Shown one piece after another: positions 28,811 through 37,465 of a DNA stretch of 64,000 nucleotides. Source of the stretch: Echinicola soli (GTDB lineage Bacteria; Bacteroidota; Bacteroidia; Cytophagales; Cyclobacteriaceae). Made by a program: the position numbers and the translations under genes. The first letter of the stretch is position 1. Every line of letters starts with the position of its first letter. Under the pieces are notes generated by a model. The model had not been told where the DNA came from, made no database searches, and was given only the letters and a program-made list of their open reading frames with translations. The stretch lies in assembly GCF_006575665.1 (NCBI RefSeq), contig NZ_CP041253.1, positions 5,087,501 to 5,151,500 of the forward strand, written 5' to 3'.

Positions 28811-30385
28811 TTACTTGGCCAACAGTGGATAGATTTCCTGTTGTCCATTCCAGTTTACCTTGAGGTAAACAAGTCCTGGCGGAACTGATGGGACCTCCAG
28901 GTCAACCTCAGGAGAATGGAGCTCTCCAATGGTCCATTCCTCCAATATTTTACCTTCCGTGTAAAGGGTTATTTCAGTGCTTTCCCAATCTATTACTTCC
29001 ATGCCGGTATACCGAAGGGTGAGTTTTTCCAAGGAACCCACGGGGTTTGGAAACAGGGTCCAGGAGGCTCCGGCTCTTGGCAGTTTGGGCACCGCGATCG
29101 CTATCCAACTGCTGTGGGTCAACAGACTGTCGGCCGACACCTGGCTAACCCTAAAATAGACCCTTCGGTTACTGAACCGGTTTTCCAGGGGTTTGCAGAA
29201 AGTATATCCTCTTTTTTGAAACGATACATGTTGGTTACCCGGAATAACAGCCACTGTTTCGGTTTTGTCCAGTCTGTCGATTGCCATCTGTATAATATAT
29301 TGGTCAGCCGGGTCATCATTGGCCACTGCCCAATCCAATTGGATTTGCTTTTTTCCAACCAGGTGTGTCCCCCTGAAATTCATAAATTTCACCGGCAGAA
29401 CCCTACAATTATCCTCTTCAAATTTTCCCATATTTTCAGTTTCCTTGGTCACATTGCCACTGAATTGTCCACAGGTATACAGGGTCGCATCATCAGCGAT
29501 GATCTTTGCACCGCTTCCATTACTGTTCAAAGAGGCGCCCACATCGATATAGCTCATGCCATCTGCGTCCCCTCCATTATGCACATCCCCGATAAATTTA
29601 AGGGTGGAATTACCGTTCATTTCCAAGGTTCCGTTTGGCTCAGAGGCAATAACCTCGGCTCCCTCGTCCACTTGAAAGGCAAGGTGGGAATTGCCGTTTA
29701 TATAGATGGAAGTGGTCATGAAAAACCCCTCTACCGAAATCAAGGCCCTATCCTCGGAGTTGTTTGAGGGGGTATGTGCCTTTGTTGTCCCGCTGATATT
29801 TATCCCGCTTCGGCTATCGACAAATAGCCTGGATTCCCCCCTTACCACCAATTGGCTTGCCTTCAGGTAATTGGATATAGCCCCTACTGTCACCGGAACC
29901 GTCCCGGTGACGTTCAAACTTGCATTTTCCTCCAGCGTTAATGTGCCTTCAATATTTATATCCTGTTGTGAGGCATCAAATAGAAAACTCACTGCTGCTC
30001 CTGCAGCGATAGTGAGGTCCCCTGCAACGGTAAGGGATCCTCCATCGGCAATGGTTATGGACTTCAGGTTCCCGTCCATCAAGGTTTGTCCTGATGAAAT
30101 GACCATATCCCCATTTATCACCACATGTACTTCGCAGCCGGTGGTAGCAGGTGCCATCGGCGGAAACAGGCTGGTGTTGTTCGAACAACCTGAGGGATCA
30201 TTGGATTTAACCCAACATGCAGCATTATTCCATTGGTTGCATCCCGGCAGGGAAGTGTATTCCTGTCCTTGCACAGGCTGGCTTATAAACAGACCAACCA
30301 AAAGGCATATACAAGCAGATATCAGATAAGAATGGTTTTGCTTCAAATCTTTGTTGTATTTAGTAATATGACCGAACTGATGCAT
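28811..30385 (-). CDS. T9SS type A sorting-domain surface protein, beta-helix-like
   Basis: 524 residues. A signal peptide ends near residue 41 (SQPVQGQ). The middle (about 85-320) is a run of short beta strands rich in N, G, T (VVINGDMVISSGQTLMDGNL, TLTLEENASLNVTGTV), typical of a right-handed beta helix or G8-like surface protein. A fibronectin-like segment follows (LPVKFMNFRG, typical of Bacteroidota; about 330-425). The last 75 residues match the T9SS type A domain: WTLFPNPV, two beta strands, then GLVYLKVNWNGQQEIYPLLAK-like end. Exported by the T9SS and probably attached to the surface. No catalytic residues seen. Confidence 0.87.
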   Translation of the reverse strand: MHQFGHITKYNKDLKQNHSYLISACICLLVGLFISQPVQGQEYTSLPGCNQWNNAACWVKSNDPSGCSNNTSLFPPMAPATTGCEVHVVINGDMVISSGQTLMDGNLKSITIADGGSLTVAGDLTIAAGAAVSFLFDASQQDINIEGTLTLEENASLNVTGTVPVTVGAISNYLKASQLVVRGESRLFVDSRSGINISGTTKAHTPSNNSEDRALISVEGFFMTTSIYINGNSHLAFQVDEGAEVIASEPNGTLEMNGNSTLKFIGDVHNGGDADGMSYIDVGASLNSNGSGAKIIADDATLYTCGQFSGNVTKETENMGKFEEDNCRVLPVKFMNFRGTHLVGKKQIQLDWAVANDDPADQYIIQMAIDRLDKTETVAVIPGNQHVSFQKRGYTFCKPLENRFSNRRVYFRVSQVSADSLLTHSSWIAIAVPKLPRAGASWTLFPNPVGSLEKLTLRYTGMEVIDWESTEITLYTEGKILEEWTIGELHSPEVDLEVPSVPPGLVYLKVNWNGQQEIYPLLAK

Positions 30386-30984
30386 AATAGAGCCGGTTAA
30401 TTCTCCAGAATTGTTCTCAGCTGATAATTCTGAAATGGTTGGCTCTTTTTTGCTAAATTATTTTTGTAGAGGGTGGCTACAACTATAATTCCGCATTCCT
30501 TGGTGTTGGGACACCTGATAATTTATCCCCATTGATGATGAAATGTTCTCGTAGTAAACAAATGTAATTTGTTGCGATAAACATCGCAACATAAAAAACC
30601 CTACCAAACAAGACTACATCTCGCTAAAATCAAGTACTATTTTTTACACTAATAAAATTTCTTACCACACATAACAATCAATAAAAAATATAAATTATAA
30701 TATATAAATATAAAACAATACTATTGAAATAAATTATAAGATTTTTAAAAAGCATATAAACTAAAACATATAACATTATAATGAATTTAAAACAGTGCTC
30801 AAAATAGTAAAATCGCTGCGCTTTGGCCATTATCCTGTCTTGGGACCAGGCCGTTCTCTGCTAATGGTCCGATCGCTTGTTTCAAAAAGGAATTTTAGTT
30901 AGGATGTCCCGGATTTGTCTTGAATCATTTTATGGTTGGTCCAAGCGGAGTCCAATGCTTTGATTGGATCAAGTAGATCCCCCC
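30386..30984. other. Very A+T-rich intergenic region
   Basis: The part at about 30590-30790 is almost pure A/T (long runs of TATAAATATA and TTTTTAAAAAG type). It carries no gene. It may be a UP-element-rich promoter, a transfer hot spot or simply a decayed segment next to the mobile elements that start at about 30950. Confidence 0.5.
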
Positions 30985-31389
30985 TTCTGGCACAAACAAA
31001 CCGAAATGGCTGGCATAAAGCGGGCCGTTATATCCAGAAGCCGGACAAGAGCTGTAGGTATCTTAAGATGAAAAAGATAAAGAATCTGGAGGCGAAAACA
31101 GCCCAGCGTTTGGTCAAGGAATTTATTGATCCAAACTCCGTGTTCAGACAGACATGAGCATCACTTTCTCAAACCTGAGCGATTGTACAGATGTGCATTA
31201 AGGAGATTTCGGGAACCAAAAAGGGACACTTCAACTTAAAATGGACAAATATTGCTATAAGTGACCTAAAGAAACACCTGCAGACATACCATTTGATAAG
31301 TGAAAGGATGATGCAAAACTATCTTGAGTAGTTCTTCTATAAACCCAACAGAAGATATTTCGGTCAGAAACCATGTGACAGGCTCTGAT
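30985..31389 (+). pseudogene. Decayed IS1595-family (ISXO2-like) transposase
   Basis: The frames are broken but the motifs are readable: AGRYIQKPDKSCRYLK and KTAQRLVKEFIDPNSVFRQT (around the first and second catalytic Asp regions, the second Asp lost), then a frame change and NLKWTNIAISDLKKHLQTYH, ERMMQNYLE-stop-FFYKPNRRYFGQKPCDRL. The last block matches the IS1595 pattern in which HLQaYLdEF.yRfNRR..fDRLL closes the DDE domain. At least one stop and one frameshift lie inside, and the N terminus is missing, so it cannot be functional. Confidence 0.78.
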
Positions 31390-31902
31390 TAACCACTACA
31401 CTAACAATAATTTAAACACCCCAAACTTTATCAACAGGTTTTTATAAACATTTGGAAAAATATCTTTGGGATGATGAATAAAAAAGGGCCTTTCAGCCCT
31501 TCGGTATCCGCATAGGATATTCTGCAGTGATGATGATGTGATCCATCTTCGGTAAATCCAAAAGATTTGTATGCTGTCAAATCCGATGAAAGTATGAGAG
31601 GATAGAACTACAAGGCACCAAGTAAGTGACATGATATTTAGAAAACCTTCCGGCAAAGGATACCTTCCTGCTATCCTGTGAACAAAGCATATTAAACGCT
31701 GATAAAAATTATGTTTCCCCGGTCCTCCCCACAATAGATTTGTCTTCAAATCATAAATCCATGAAGACTTGCTTATTTCAAAGTATAATGTAGCAGGGCC
31801 CCGTTACACCAGCCTCCTATTTATTCCATGTGTTCTTGACAGATTCATTCACTTAAAAGATTGGTGCTTTAACAAACAAAAGAGTGGGATGGTGTGTGTG
31901 TG
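31390..31902. other. Region between IS1595 remnant and ATPase gene
   Basis: Contains repeat copy A and a hairpin AGGGC/GCCCT (31485-31500) after an A run, which could terminate leftward transcription. The 117-codon frame at 31396-31749 (minus) has no domain and overlaps these repeats, so no gene is called. A (GT) tract, tgtgtgtgtgt, lies at about 31891. Confidence 0.45.
31423..31485 (+). repeat. Degenerate direct repeat, copy A
   Basis: About 63 bp. It matches copy B (35433-35498) across AACATTTGGAnAAATAT and TGGGATGATGAATAAAAA, and the first half matches copy C (35770-35812). Copy B can be read as NRFYEHLEKYFWDDE-stop; copy A has the same reading after one inserted base. Probably the 3' remnant of a mobile-element gene; the family is not recognised. 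Confidence 0.6.
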
Positions 31903-33072
31903 TCATCTAAATTGCTCTAGCATTTTCCAAGACAATACTTGAACATTGCTTCGAACTAAAGCTTGATCACCACCATAAACCAAGTACGGACGAACAGATT
32001 GTGGCTCCGCCAACTCAATAAAATGTTTCAGATTTTTAAATAGCGCACCGCTTAATGTCTGAGTAGATTTGACCTCATATACATCAAACGCATTTGCCGT
32101 TTTAAGCAACAGGTCAATTTCCAACCCATTGTGATCTTGCCAAAAATAATAATTGAGATGCTGGTATCGATTCTCATTAAACTTTTGGAAATTGGCAATC
32201 ACAAAATTCTCAAATATATTTCCCTTGAGTCTGTTAATCGCCAATTCTTCAGGTTCACGAATTTGCAATAAATGAGTCAATAAACCAACATCATAAAAAT
32301 ACAGTTTAGGCGTTTTCACCAAGCGCTTATTAAAATTATCATGATAAGGATAGAGCAAGAATACAAGATAGCTGCTTTCTAAAACAGACAACCAAGCCTT
32401 CGCAGTAGGTTGAGAAATATTACAATCATTAGCCAGTGCGGTCAAATTCAAAAGTTGTCCTGCCCTTGCTGCACACAAGCCCAAGAACGTTCGGAAGCTA
32501 TTTATATCACGGATATGGATTAACTCTGTCACATCCTTTTCAATATATGTACGAACGTAGTTGGCATAAAAATCCGTTGGATCTAAGCCTCTATGATAAA
32601 TAGCGGGGTATCCTCCCTGGATACAGGCAGCTAAATAACTAGCAGGCAGTTTTTTTGCTTGCTCTAATTCTTGGGTGTCCAAGGGCAAGAGTCGGAAAAG
32701 CGCAACGCGCCCAGCCAATGACTGAGTAATGTGCTTAAGTAAATGAAAGTTTTGAGATCCTGAAAGGATATATTGCCCCATCTGACCAGACCTATCCACC
32801 ACAGTTTGCAAATAGGAAAACAATTCCGGTACTCGTTGAACTTCATCCAATATGGTTTTACTAGCATATTGTTGAAGAAAGCCATTCGGATCCTCTGTGG
32901 CAAAAGACCGATGATCTGGGTTTTCCAGAGACACATACTCATAATCAGGAAACAGCGTTTTAAGCAAGGTGGTTTTGCCAGATTGTCGTGGACCCGTTAC
33001 TGCCAGTATCGGGTATTGTTTAATCCGTTTCCTTATCTCCTTAGCCATTGTTCTCTCTATCCATTTAGACAT
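31903..33072 (-). CDS. AAA ATPase with C-terminal DUF4143 domain
   Basis: 389 residues. The N-terminal P-loop ATPase has Walker A GPRQSGKTT (about residues 26-34), Walker B ILDEVQR, and sensor motif ILSGSQN. A winged-helix-like middle (LTALANDCNISQPTAKAWLS) leads into a DUF4143 nuclease-like domain (about 200-330; ENFVIANF, GLEIDLLL, DVYEVKST, which resembles a PD-(D/E)xK core E...D...ExK). These proteins are widespread and often sit in mobile or poorly conserved regions; function is unproven, with proposals around nucleic-acid binding or toxin-like roles. It lies inside the mobile-element block and is preceded by the 22-bp repeat array. Start set at MSKWIERT. Confidence 0.9.
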   Translation of the reverse strand: MSKWIERTMAKEIRKRIKQYPILAVTGPRQSGKTTLLKTLFPDYEYVSLENPDHRSFATEDPNGFLQQYASKTILDEVQRVPELFSYLQTVVDRSGQMGQYILSGSQNFHLLKHITQSLAGRVALFRLLPLDTQELEQAKKLPASYLAACIQGGYPAIYHRGLDPTDFYANYVRTYIEKDVTELIHIRDINSFRTFLGLCAARAGQLLNLTALANDCNISQPTAKAWLSVLESSYLVFLLYPYHDNFNKRLVKTPKLYFYDVGLLTHLLQIREPEELAINRLKGNIFENFVIANFQKFNENRYQHLNYYFWQDHNGLEIDLLLKTANAFDVYEVKSTQTLSGALFKNLKHFIELAEPQSVRPYLVYGGDQALVRSNVQVLSWKMLEQFR

Positions 33073-33105
33073 AATCAATCTGTTTTATTTCAACCAAATA
33101 TACGT

Positions 33106-33235
33106 AAAATTTGAAATATCTGAGTTATAATTTTGAAATATATGAAGTTAAACTTTTAAATATACGGATCAAAACTTTGTAATATATTAAGTCAAATTTT
33201 GGAATATATGGATCATAACTTTGGAACCTGTGAGA
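33106..33235. repeat. 22-bp periodic repeat array upstream of the DUF4143 ATPase
   Basis: Six units in exact 22-bp register, with cores TTGAAATAT (33111), TTGAAATAT (33133), TTTAAATAT (33155), TTGTAATAT (33177), TTGGAATAT (33199) and TTGGAACCT (33221). Each core is followed by a looser ATGRRKTMA part. The array ends 34 bp before the ATG. Two-turn spacing places every core on the same face of DNA, as expected for a cooperatively bound operator or an iteron. Confidence 0.8.
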
Positions 33236-33489
33236 AAACGATCGTCAGTGAGGTGGTTGGAGGAAAAGGTGCTGCTTTCGGCATCAGCCTTGGCAACCTT
33301 GGGGCAAGGCATTTGTATAGGCCCTAGTATTTCCAGTGTGGCAAAATAGCTATTCGGTGGTATAATTTGCTGAGCAACTATAATATGAACAAGTGAAAAA
33401 TTGATGAACTGACTGACAAAAGTATCCGTCCGACCAACCCATGTAGGCTGAGCTAGGAGTTTCGAAGTTTGTTATAATGGTCTGTATTG
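33236..33489. other. Intergenic stretch between repeat array and IS66 remnant
   Basis: Frames are short and broken on both strands. A patch near 33350-33430 reads like decayed coding sequence but I cannot assign it to a family. Confidence 0.4.
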
Positions 33490-33740
33490 CTACCAGTTAG
33501 AAGGGAGAAGCTGATAAAGGTCCTTTTGCCTGTGGCTTTGGATTTCTTCGAAGACATCTTTGAGCCATTCAAACTCATTAACGTTGTTCTTTTTGCAGCT
33601 GGCCATAAAGGAGTACATGGCTGCGGTCATCTCTGCGGCCTGGTGTGATCCGGCGAAAAGATAGGCTTTTCTTCCGATTGCCAACGGTCTGACTGCGTTT
33701 TCTACAGGATTATCCAAACGTTTGGATAACTTAATGGAAC
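33490..33740 (-). pseudogene. IS66-family transposase, C-terminal remnant
   Basis: Readable segment LDNPVENAVRPLAIGRKAYL then FAGSHQAAEMTAAMYSFMAS and a stop after YQLLPSNW. This is the conserved end of IS66 TnpC, where a DNN.vEn.iRP.a.GRKn.lF.GS motif contains the final catalytic Glu. Everything upstream is missing: the reading is interrupted at about 33730 where IS21 sequence starts on the other strand. The IS21-type insertion, or a later deletion, removed the rest. Confidence 0.85.
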
Positions 33741-33744
33741 GGGA

Positions 33745-34476
33745 AATCAGATCGATGGTGGTGGGGAGAAAAAACTTGGAAAACAACAGGAAAACAGGGC
33801 TTACGACCAAGAAGCTGCTGTCCATGGAAGAACCCGAAGTCGAGAAGCTTTTCCTTTCAGGGGACCCTTCCTATAAAGACCCCCGTTACGAACATTTTAT
33901 ATCCAACCTCCCTTATTATCAAAAAGAACTCAAGCGCAAAGGGGTGACCAAGATGCTTTTATGGGAGGAGTACAGGGAGTCTTACCCCGGAGGGTATGGC
34001 CGCAGCCAGTTTTGCCATCACCTTGGCCAGCAGGAGGTGGCCAGGGCAAAGCCTTCCATGGTGCTTGCCCATAAACCGGCAGAGAAGCTGTACATTGACT
34101 TTGCGGGCAAGCCCATCTGCTATATAGACAGGGAGACCGGAGAGGAGATCAGGTGCCAGCTGTTTGTGGCCTGCCTGCCCTATTCGGACTATGCCTTTGC
34201 CATGGCGGTGCCCTCCCAGACCATTCCCGACTTCCTGCACGCCCTGAGCAACTCTACAGGACCTGTGACGGCTTACTTGCCCTGGCCAGGAAGGTGGATG
34301 AACAGCGGCTGGACAAGGCCTGCAATATCGCCATGGAGTACAATCAATACAGCTATGGCTTTATCAAGAACATGCTGGAAAACAATATGACAGAAGCCAC
34401 AACGGAAGCCTCCGGCAAGGAACTTCCCAAACACGGCAACGTCAGGGGAAGAACATATTACAACGAACAACGATAA
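33745..34476 (+). pseudogene. istA: IS21-family transposase istA, deleted and frameshifted
   Basis: IstA is the DDE transposase of IS21. The N-terminal HTH is missing. The next part is clear: KELKRKGVTKMLLWEEYRES, GYGRSQFCHHL, EKLYIDFAGKPICYIDRETG (first catalytic Asp in YIDFAG), FVACLPYSDYAFAMAVPSQT. After FLHALSNS a large internal deletion and a frame change lead straight into the C-terminal part (LARKVDEQRLDKACNIAMEY, then a stop before istB). The other catalytic residues are lost. It cannot transpose by itself. Confidence 0.9.
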
Positions 34477-34494
34477 CTTAAACTTTAAACAACT

Positions 34495-35217
34495 ATGCCC
34501 AACCCGATCGAAACACAACTTATCAAACTCAGGCTCCATGGCATGCGCCAGACCTTGGCAACATTACAGGAGACCCGTAAAAACCAAAGCCTCTCCCTTA
34601 CCGAAGGCCTTGAGCTTATGCTGCAGGCAGAAGTACAGGAACGGGACAACAGGAGGTTCAAAAGACTGGAATCCAATGCGGGCTTCCGTTACAGGGCTTC
34701 CCTGGAAGAACTTTCCCTGGACAGGACCAGGGGCCTGGATGACATGCTCCTGACAACACTGGCGACCGGGGAATATATGGAACATGGTGATGCGGTACTT
34801 ATCACGGGGGCCACCGGCTGCGGAAAAAGTTACCTGGCCTCGGCCCTCGGCCATCAGGCCTGTGTGCACGGCAAAAAGGTCGCCTACTTCAATACCCAGA
34901 AGCTTATGCTCAAAATCAAGATGGTAAGGTTGGACGGTACCGTGCTCAAGTTCTTCGATAAAATGGCCAGAACAGACCTGCTTATCCTGGATGACTTCGG
35001 GCTCACACACCTGGACAAACAACAACAAATGGACTTTATGGAACTTATCGAAGACAGACATGGTAAAAAATCCACTGTTATTGTAAGCCAGCTCCCTGTC
35101 TCAAGCTGGTATGATGTAATAGGTGAACCGACCATAGCTGACGCTATCCTTGACCGGTTGGTCCACGCCTCCTACAGAATCGAGTTAAAAGGGGAAAGTC
35201 TCAGAAAAAAAATGTAA
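34495..35217 (+). CDS. istB: IS21-family helper ATPase IstB
   Basis: 240 residues, full length for the family. AAA+ ATPase that assists IstA in target selection and strand transfer. Walker A GATGCGKS (about residues 103-110), Walker B LLILDDFG (about 161-168), sensor and arginine region LDRLVHAS near the end. It begins 18 bp after the istA remnant's stop. Both the frame and the motifs look intact although istA is dead, so it could only act with an IstA supplied by another copy. Confidence 0.95.
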   Translation: MPNPIETQLIKLRLHGMRQTLATLQETRKNQSLSLTEGLELMLQAEVQERDNRRFKRLESNAGFRYRASLEELSLDRTRGLDDMLLTTLATGEYMEHGDAVLITGATGCGKSYLASALGHQACVHGKKVAYFNTQKLMLKIKMVRLDGTVLKFFDKMARTDLLILDDFGLTHLDKQQQMDFMELIEDRHGKKSTVIVSQLPVSSWYDVIGEPTIADAILDRLVHASYRIELKGESLRKKM

Positions 35218-35260
35218 AATTGTCAGTCTTCTGACTATACTACCAAAACAGCCTCTGCAG

Positions 35261-35302
35261 AGGGGTCAATATCACCGGAACAGGGGTCAACATCAACCGG
35301 AA
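35261..35302. repeat. IS21 right-end direct repeats
   Basis: Two tandem repeats, AGGGGTCAATATCACCGGAA at 35261 and AGGGGTCAACATCAACCGGA at 35282, 21 bp apart and 45 bp after istB. IS21 ends carry such multiple terminal transposase-binding repeats. The matching left end is not recognised. Confidence 0.7.
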
Positions 35303-35379
35303 TATCCAATATACTGCAAATATACCAATTATTAACCATCAATATTTTTGCTCCATTTTGTATGCAAATCGTGTGCAAA

Positions 35380-35413
35380 TAAAAAAGCCACTTACGATCA
35401 AAGATTGTAAGTG
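35380..35413 (-). terminator. Intrinsic terminator for leftward transcription
   Basis: Read on the minus strand: CACTTACAATC (11 bases), loop TTT, GATCGTAAGTG, then GCTTTTTTATTTG. The 11-bp stem has one G-T pair and the T tract is good. It lies beyond the nag operon (end 35831), so read-through of that operon would end here. Confidence 0.7.
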
Positions 35414-35432
35414 AATGATTTTCAGTAGGCAT

Positions 35433-35498
35433 ACATAAACTTTTCTCGAACCGGTTTTATGAACATTTGGAGAAATATTTCTGGGATGATGAATAAAA
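35433..35498 (+). repeat. Degenerate direct repeat, copy B
   Basis: 66 bp, best-preserved copy of the element also seen at 31423-31485 and (first 43 bp) at 35770-35812. Reads NRFYEHLEKYFWDDE-stop in the plus direction. Confidence 0.6.
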
Positions 35499-35617
35499 AC
35501 CGGACCGTCTCATAAGTTTATCGGGACAGGCTACGACGATTCCTAATCCGGGTTAAATAATTTCAGCTTGCTATTCCATTTTTAATTCCATACATGCGTT
35601 GTACTGGAGAGAAATAT

Positions 35618-35757
35618 AAATGCGGCTGTCTCAAATGTAAACGTCATGCGACCCCAGCGATTGCGAAGAGATGCCACCCCTCTCTAAGTGCAATATAAGC
35701 ATGTTGAGATCGCTTCGCTAATGATGACGTATTTTGACTTATGAGACAGCCTCATTT
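35618..35757. mobile_element. 140-bp palindromic MITE with nested inverted repeat
   Basis: Ends are AAATGCGGCTGTCTCA (35618-35633) and its inverted copy TGAGACAGCCTCATTT (35742-35757), 15 of 16 matching. Inside lies a second palindrome: GTCATGCGA..GCGATTGCGAAG (from 35643) against GATCGCTTCGCTAATGATGAC (to 35728), of the GTCATTGCGA type familiar from Bacteroidota intergenic repeats. No coding capacity. A further partial end, GGACCGTCTCATAAGT, occurs at 35502-35517. Confidence 0.75.
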
Positions 35758-35769
35758 TCTATATTTCCC

Positions 35770-35812
35770 CATAAACATTTCGCGAACCTGTTTTATCAGG
35801 GTCTGGAGAAAA
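35770..35812 (+). repeat. Degenerate direct repeat, copy C
   Basis: CATAAACATTTCGCGAACCT-type 43-bp sequence matching the first part of copy B at 35433 with several substitutions. It lies 19 bp from the end of the nag operon. Confidence 0.5.
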
Positions 35813-35830
35813 CTGACTCAAACTTCAACG

Positions 35831-37438
35831 TCAATTCCCTGCATAGTCTCCAAACTTTATCCCCATCTGACTTAGTTGCATCTTCATAGACTCTACTACT
35901 TCAAGGAATCTGCCGTAATTTTTATTTTCGGGAAATGTCCACCCAACCTCAGCATATGCCAGTAAACGAGGGAACACTTGCTGAAGCATGGCAGATTCAG
36001 TCCTTGTGTATTCTGTCCAAATCTGTGTTCCCAATCCTAAAATTTTACCGTGGTACACTTGGGGCAAACCTTCTGGAATGGGATCGAATGCATAGGACTT
36101 TGACAAAGGCAGCCTTCGGTAAGTATAGTCAAGATAGGTGTCCCAATGATTGGAATTCACCACTTCGTAGCCATCCTTGGCCGCTGCTTCCACTAGTCCC
36201 AAATCACCTTTCCAAAAATGAACGATGGATGATTTTTCTAGCGTCTGCTCCACCTTAGCTGATGAGCTGTCTGGTTCATTGTGAATATCATGCCCCAATA
36301 TATCATTCCATCCCATCATCCTTTTCCCTTTGGAGTCGAGATAGGTGGAGATTTGATTGGTAAAATGGATCTGAAGGTCCATTGGAGTCGAGAGGCCGTT
36401 TACACGCATAAAATCCTTGATTGATTCCGAATCCATCCATGGATCATGGTTAACTTCATCTCCGCCGATGTGAATAGCTTCCCCCGGAAATAGTGCTGCC
36501 ACTTCATCCAACACATCCTTAAGAAACCCAATTACCCTTGGATCTGCCACATTGAAGGAGTCTTCCATTTTCCCAAATGTAACCGGTACCTCCTGCGTGG
36601 TACCCAAAGAACCAATCCATGGATAGGCCGCTATCGCTGCCATGGCATGGCCTGGCATTTCTATTTCTGGGACTATCACGATATGACGGTCTTCTGCATA
36701 TTGGATGATTTCCCTGATCTGATCTTGGCTGTAGTATCCAGTTTGCGGTTTTCCAGTTCTTTCACTGCTCCCCCTTGCCAGTTGGGTATCTTTTCTTGTA
36801 CCTCCTACTTCAGCGAGTTTGGGGTACTTTTTGATCTCTATGCGCCAAGCTTGGTCATCTGTCAAATGCCAATGAAAAACATTCATTTTCAGCATGGCCA
36901 TTTGATCAAGCATCTTCTTGACCACCTCCTCCCCCATGAAGTTCCTACAATCATCTAACATAAATGCCCTCCAGGAAAATCGAGGTTTATCGACAATTAT
37001 TGTTTTAGAAAGCATGACCTGACCAGATACTACGTTGGAAAAATCACGGGGCAATAGCTGTTTCAATGTCTGAATTCCATAGAATACCCCTGTAGAAGTA
37101 GGTGCTACAATTTCAATGGACTGGTCAATCACCATCGAATACCCTTCATTCCCAAGGGAGTCTGATAAATTCTCATCTAACCGTAGATGAATACCATTTC
37201 CACTTTCCAAGATTGGAGATGCAGTTGCAAAGCCTTCTTTTAGATAGTTGGACAAAAATTCGGCTTCCGTCCTTAGGCCTTTCTCGACAACAATTGGCAT
37301 TCCTGCCTTCAACTCAAATTCCCCCTTTAGTGCCATTTTACTTAAAGGATATGGGATAACCTGGGCTCCCAGATCGGTGAAAGCCATCAAGCCAACTATC
37401 CAACCAAAGAGAAAACCAACTGATTTAGCGTATTTCAT
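35831..37438 (-). CDS. Beta-N-acetylhexosaminidase, GH20
   Basis: 535 residues. Removes terminal beta-GlcNAc (or GalNAc) from chitooligosaccharides or glycans. Signal peptide of about 26 residues (ends LGAQ). An N-terminal GH20b domain (about 30-150, VIPYPLSKMALKGEF) precedes the GH20 TIM barrel (from about 155), with FMLDDCRNFM, FHWHLTDDQAWRIEIKKYP, PEIEMPGHAMA and HIGGDEV, where the Asp-Glu pair is the substrate-assisted catalytic dyad. A C-terminal Trp-rich IWTEYTR motif lines the -1 site. Last gene of the eight-gene operon, 28 bp after nagA. Periplasmic or surface location is inferred. Confidence 0.95.
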   Translation of the reverse strand: MKYAKSVGFLFGWIVGLMAFTDLGAQVIPYPLSKMALKGEFELKAGMPIVVEKGLRTEAEFLSNYLKEGFATASPILESGNGIHLRLDENLSDSLGNEGYSMVIDQSIEIVAPTSTGVFYGIQTLKQLLPRDFSNVVSGQVMLSKTIIVDKPRFSWRAFMLDDCRNFMGEEVVKKMLDQMAMLKMNVFHWHLTDDQAWRIEIKKYPKLAEVGGTRKDTQLARGSSERTGKPQTGYYSQDQIREIIQYAEDRHIVIVPEIEMPGHAMAAIAAYPWIGSLGTTQEVPVTFGKMEDSFNVADPRVIGFLKDVLDEVAALFPGEAIHIGGDEVNHDPWMDSESIKDFMRVNGLSTPMDLQIHFTNQISTYLDSKGKRMMGWNDILGHDIHNEPDSSSAKVEQTLEKSSIVHFWKGDLGLVEAAAKDGYEVVNSNHWDTYLDYTYRRLPLSKSYAFDPIPEGLPQVYHGKILGLGTQIWTEYTRTESAMLQQVFPRLLAYAEVGWTFPENKNYGRFLEVVESMKMQLSQMGIKFGDYAGN

Positions 37439-37465
37439 GATCAAAGTAATTCTGAGTAACTAGTA

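Noticed and set aside
31396..31749. 117-codon minus-strand frame
   Set aside because: No domain; overlaps repeat copy A and a hairpin, and composition looks random.
33106..33235. CRISPR array
   Set aside because: The 22-bp units are contiguous without unique spacers and no cas gene is near.
35380..35413. tRNA 3' end or attachment site
   Set aside because: The palindrome is fully explained as a minus-strand terminator stem with a T tract, and no tRNA cloverleaf can be drawn.
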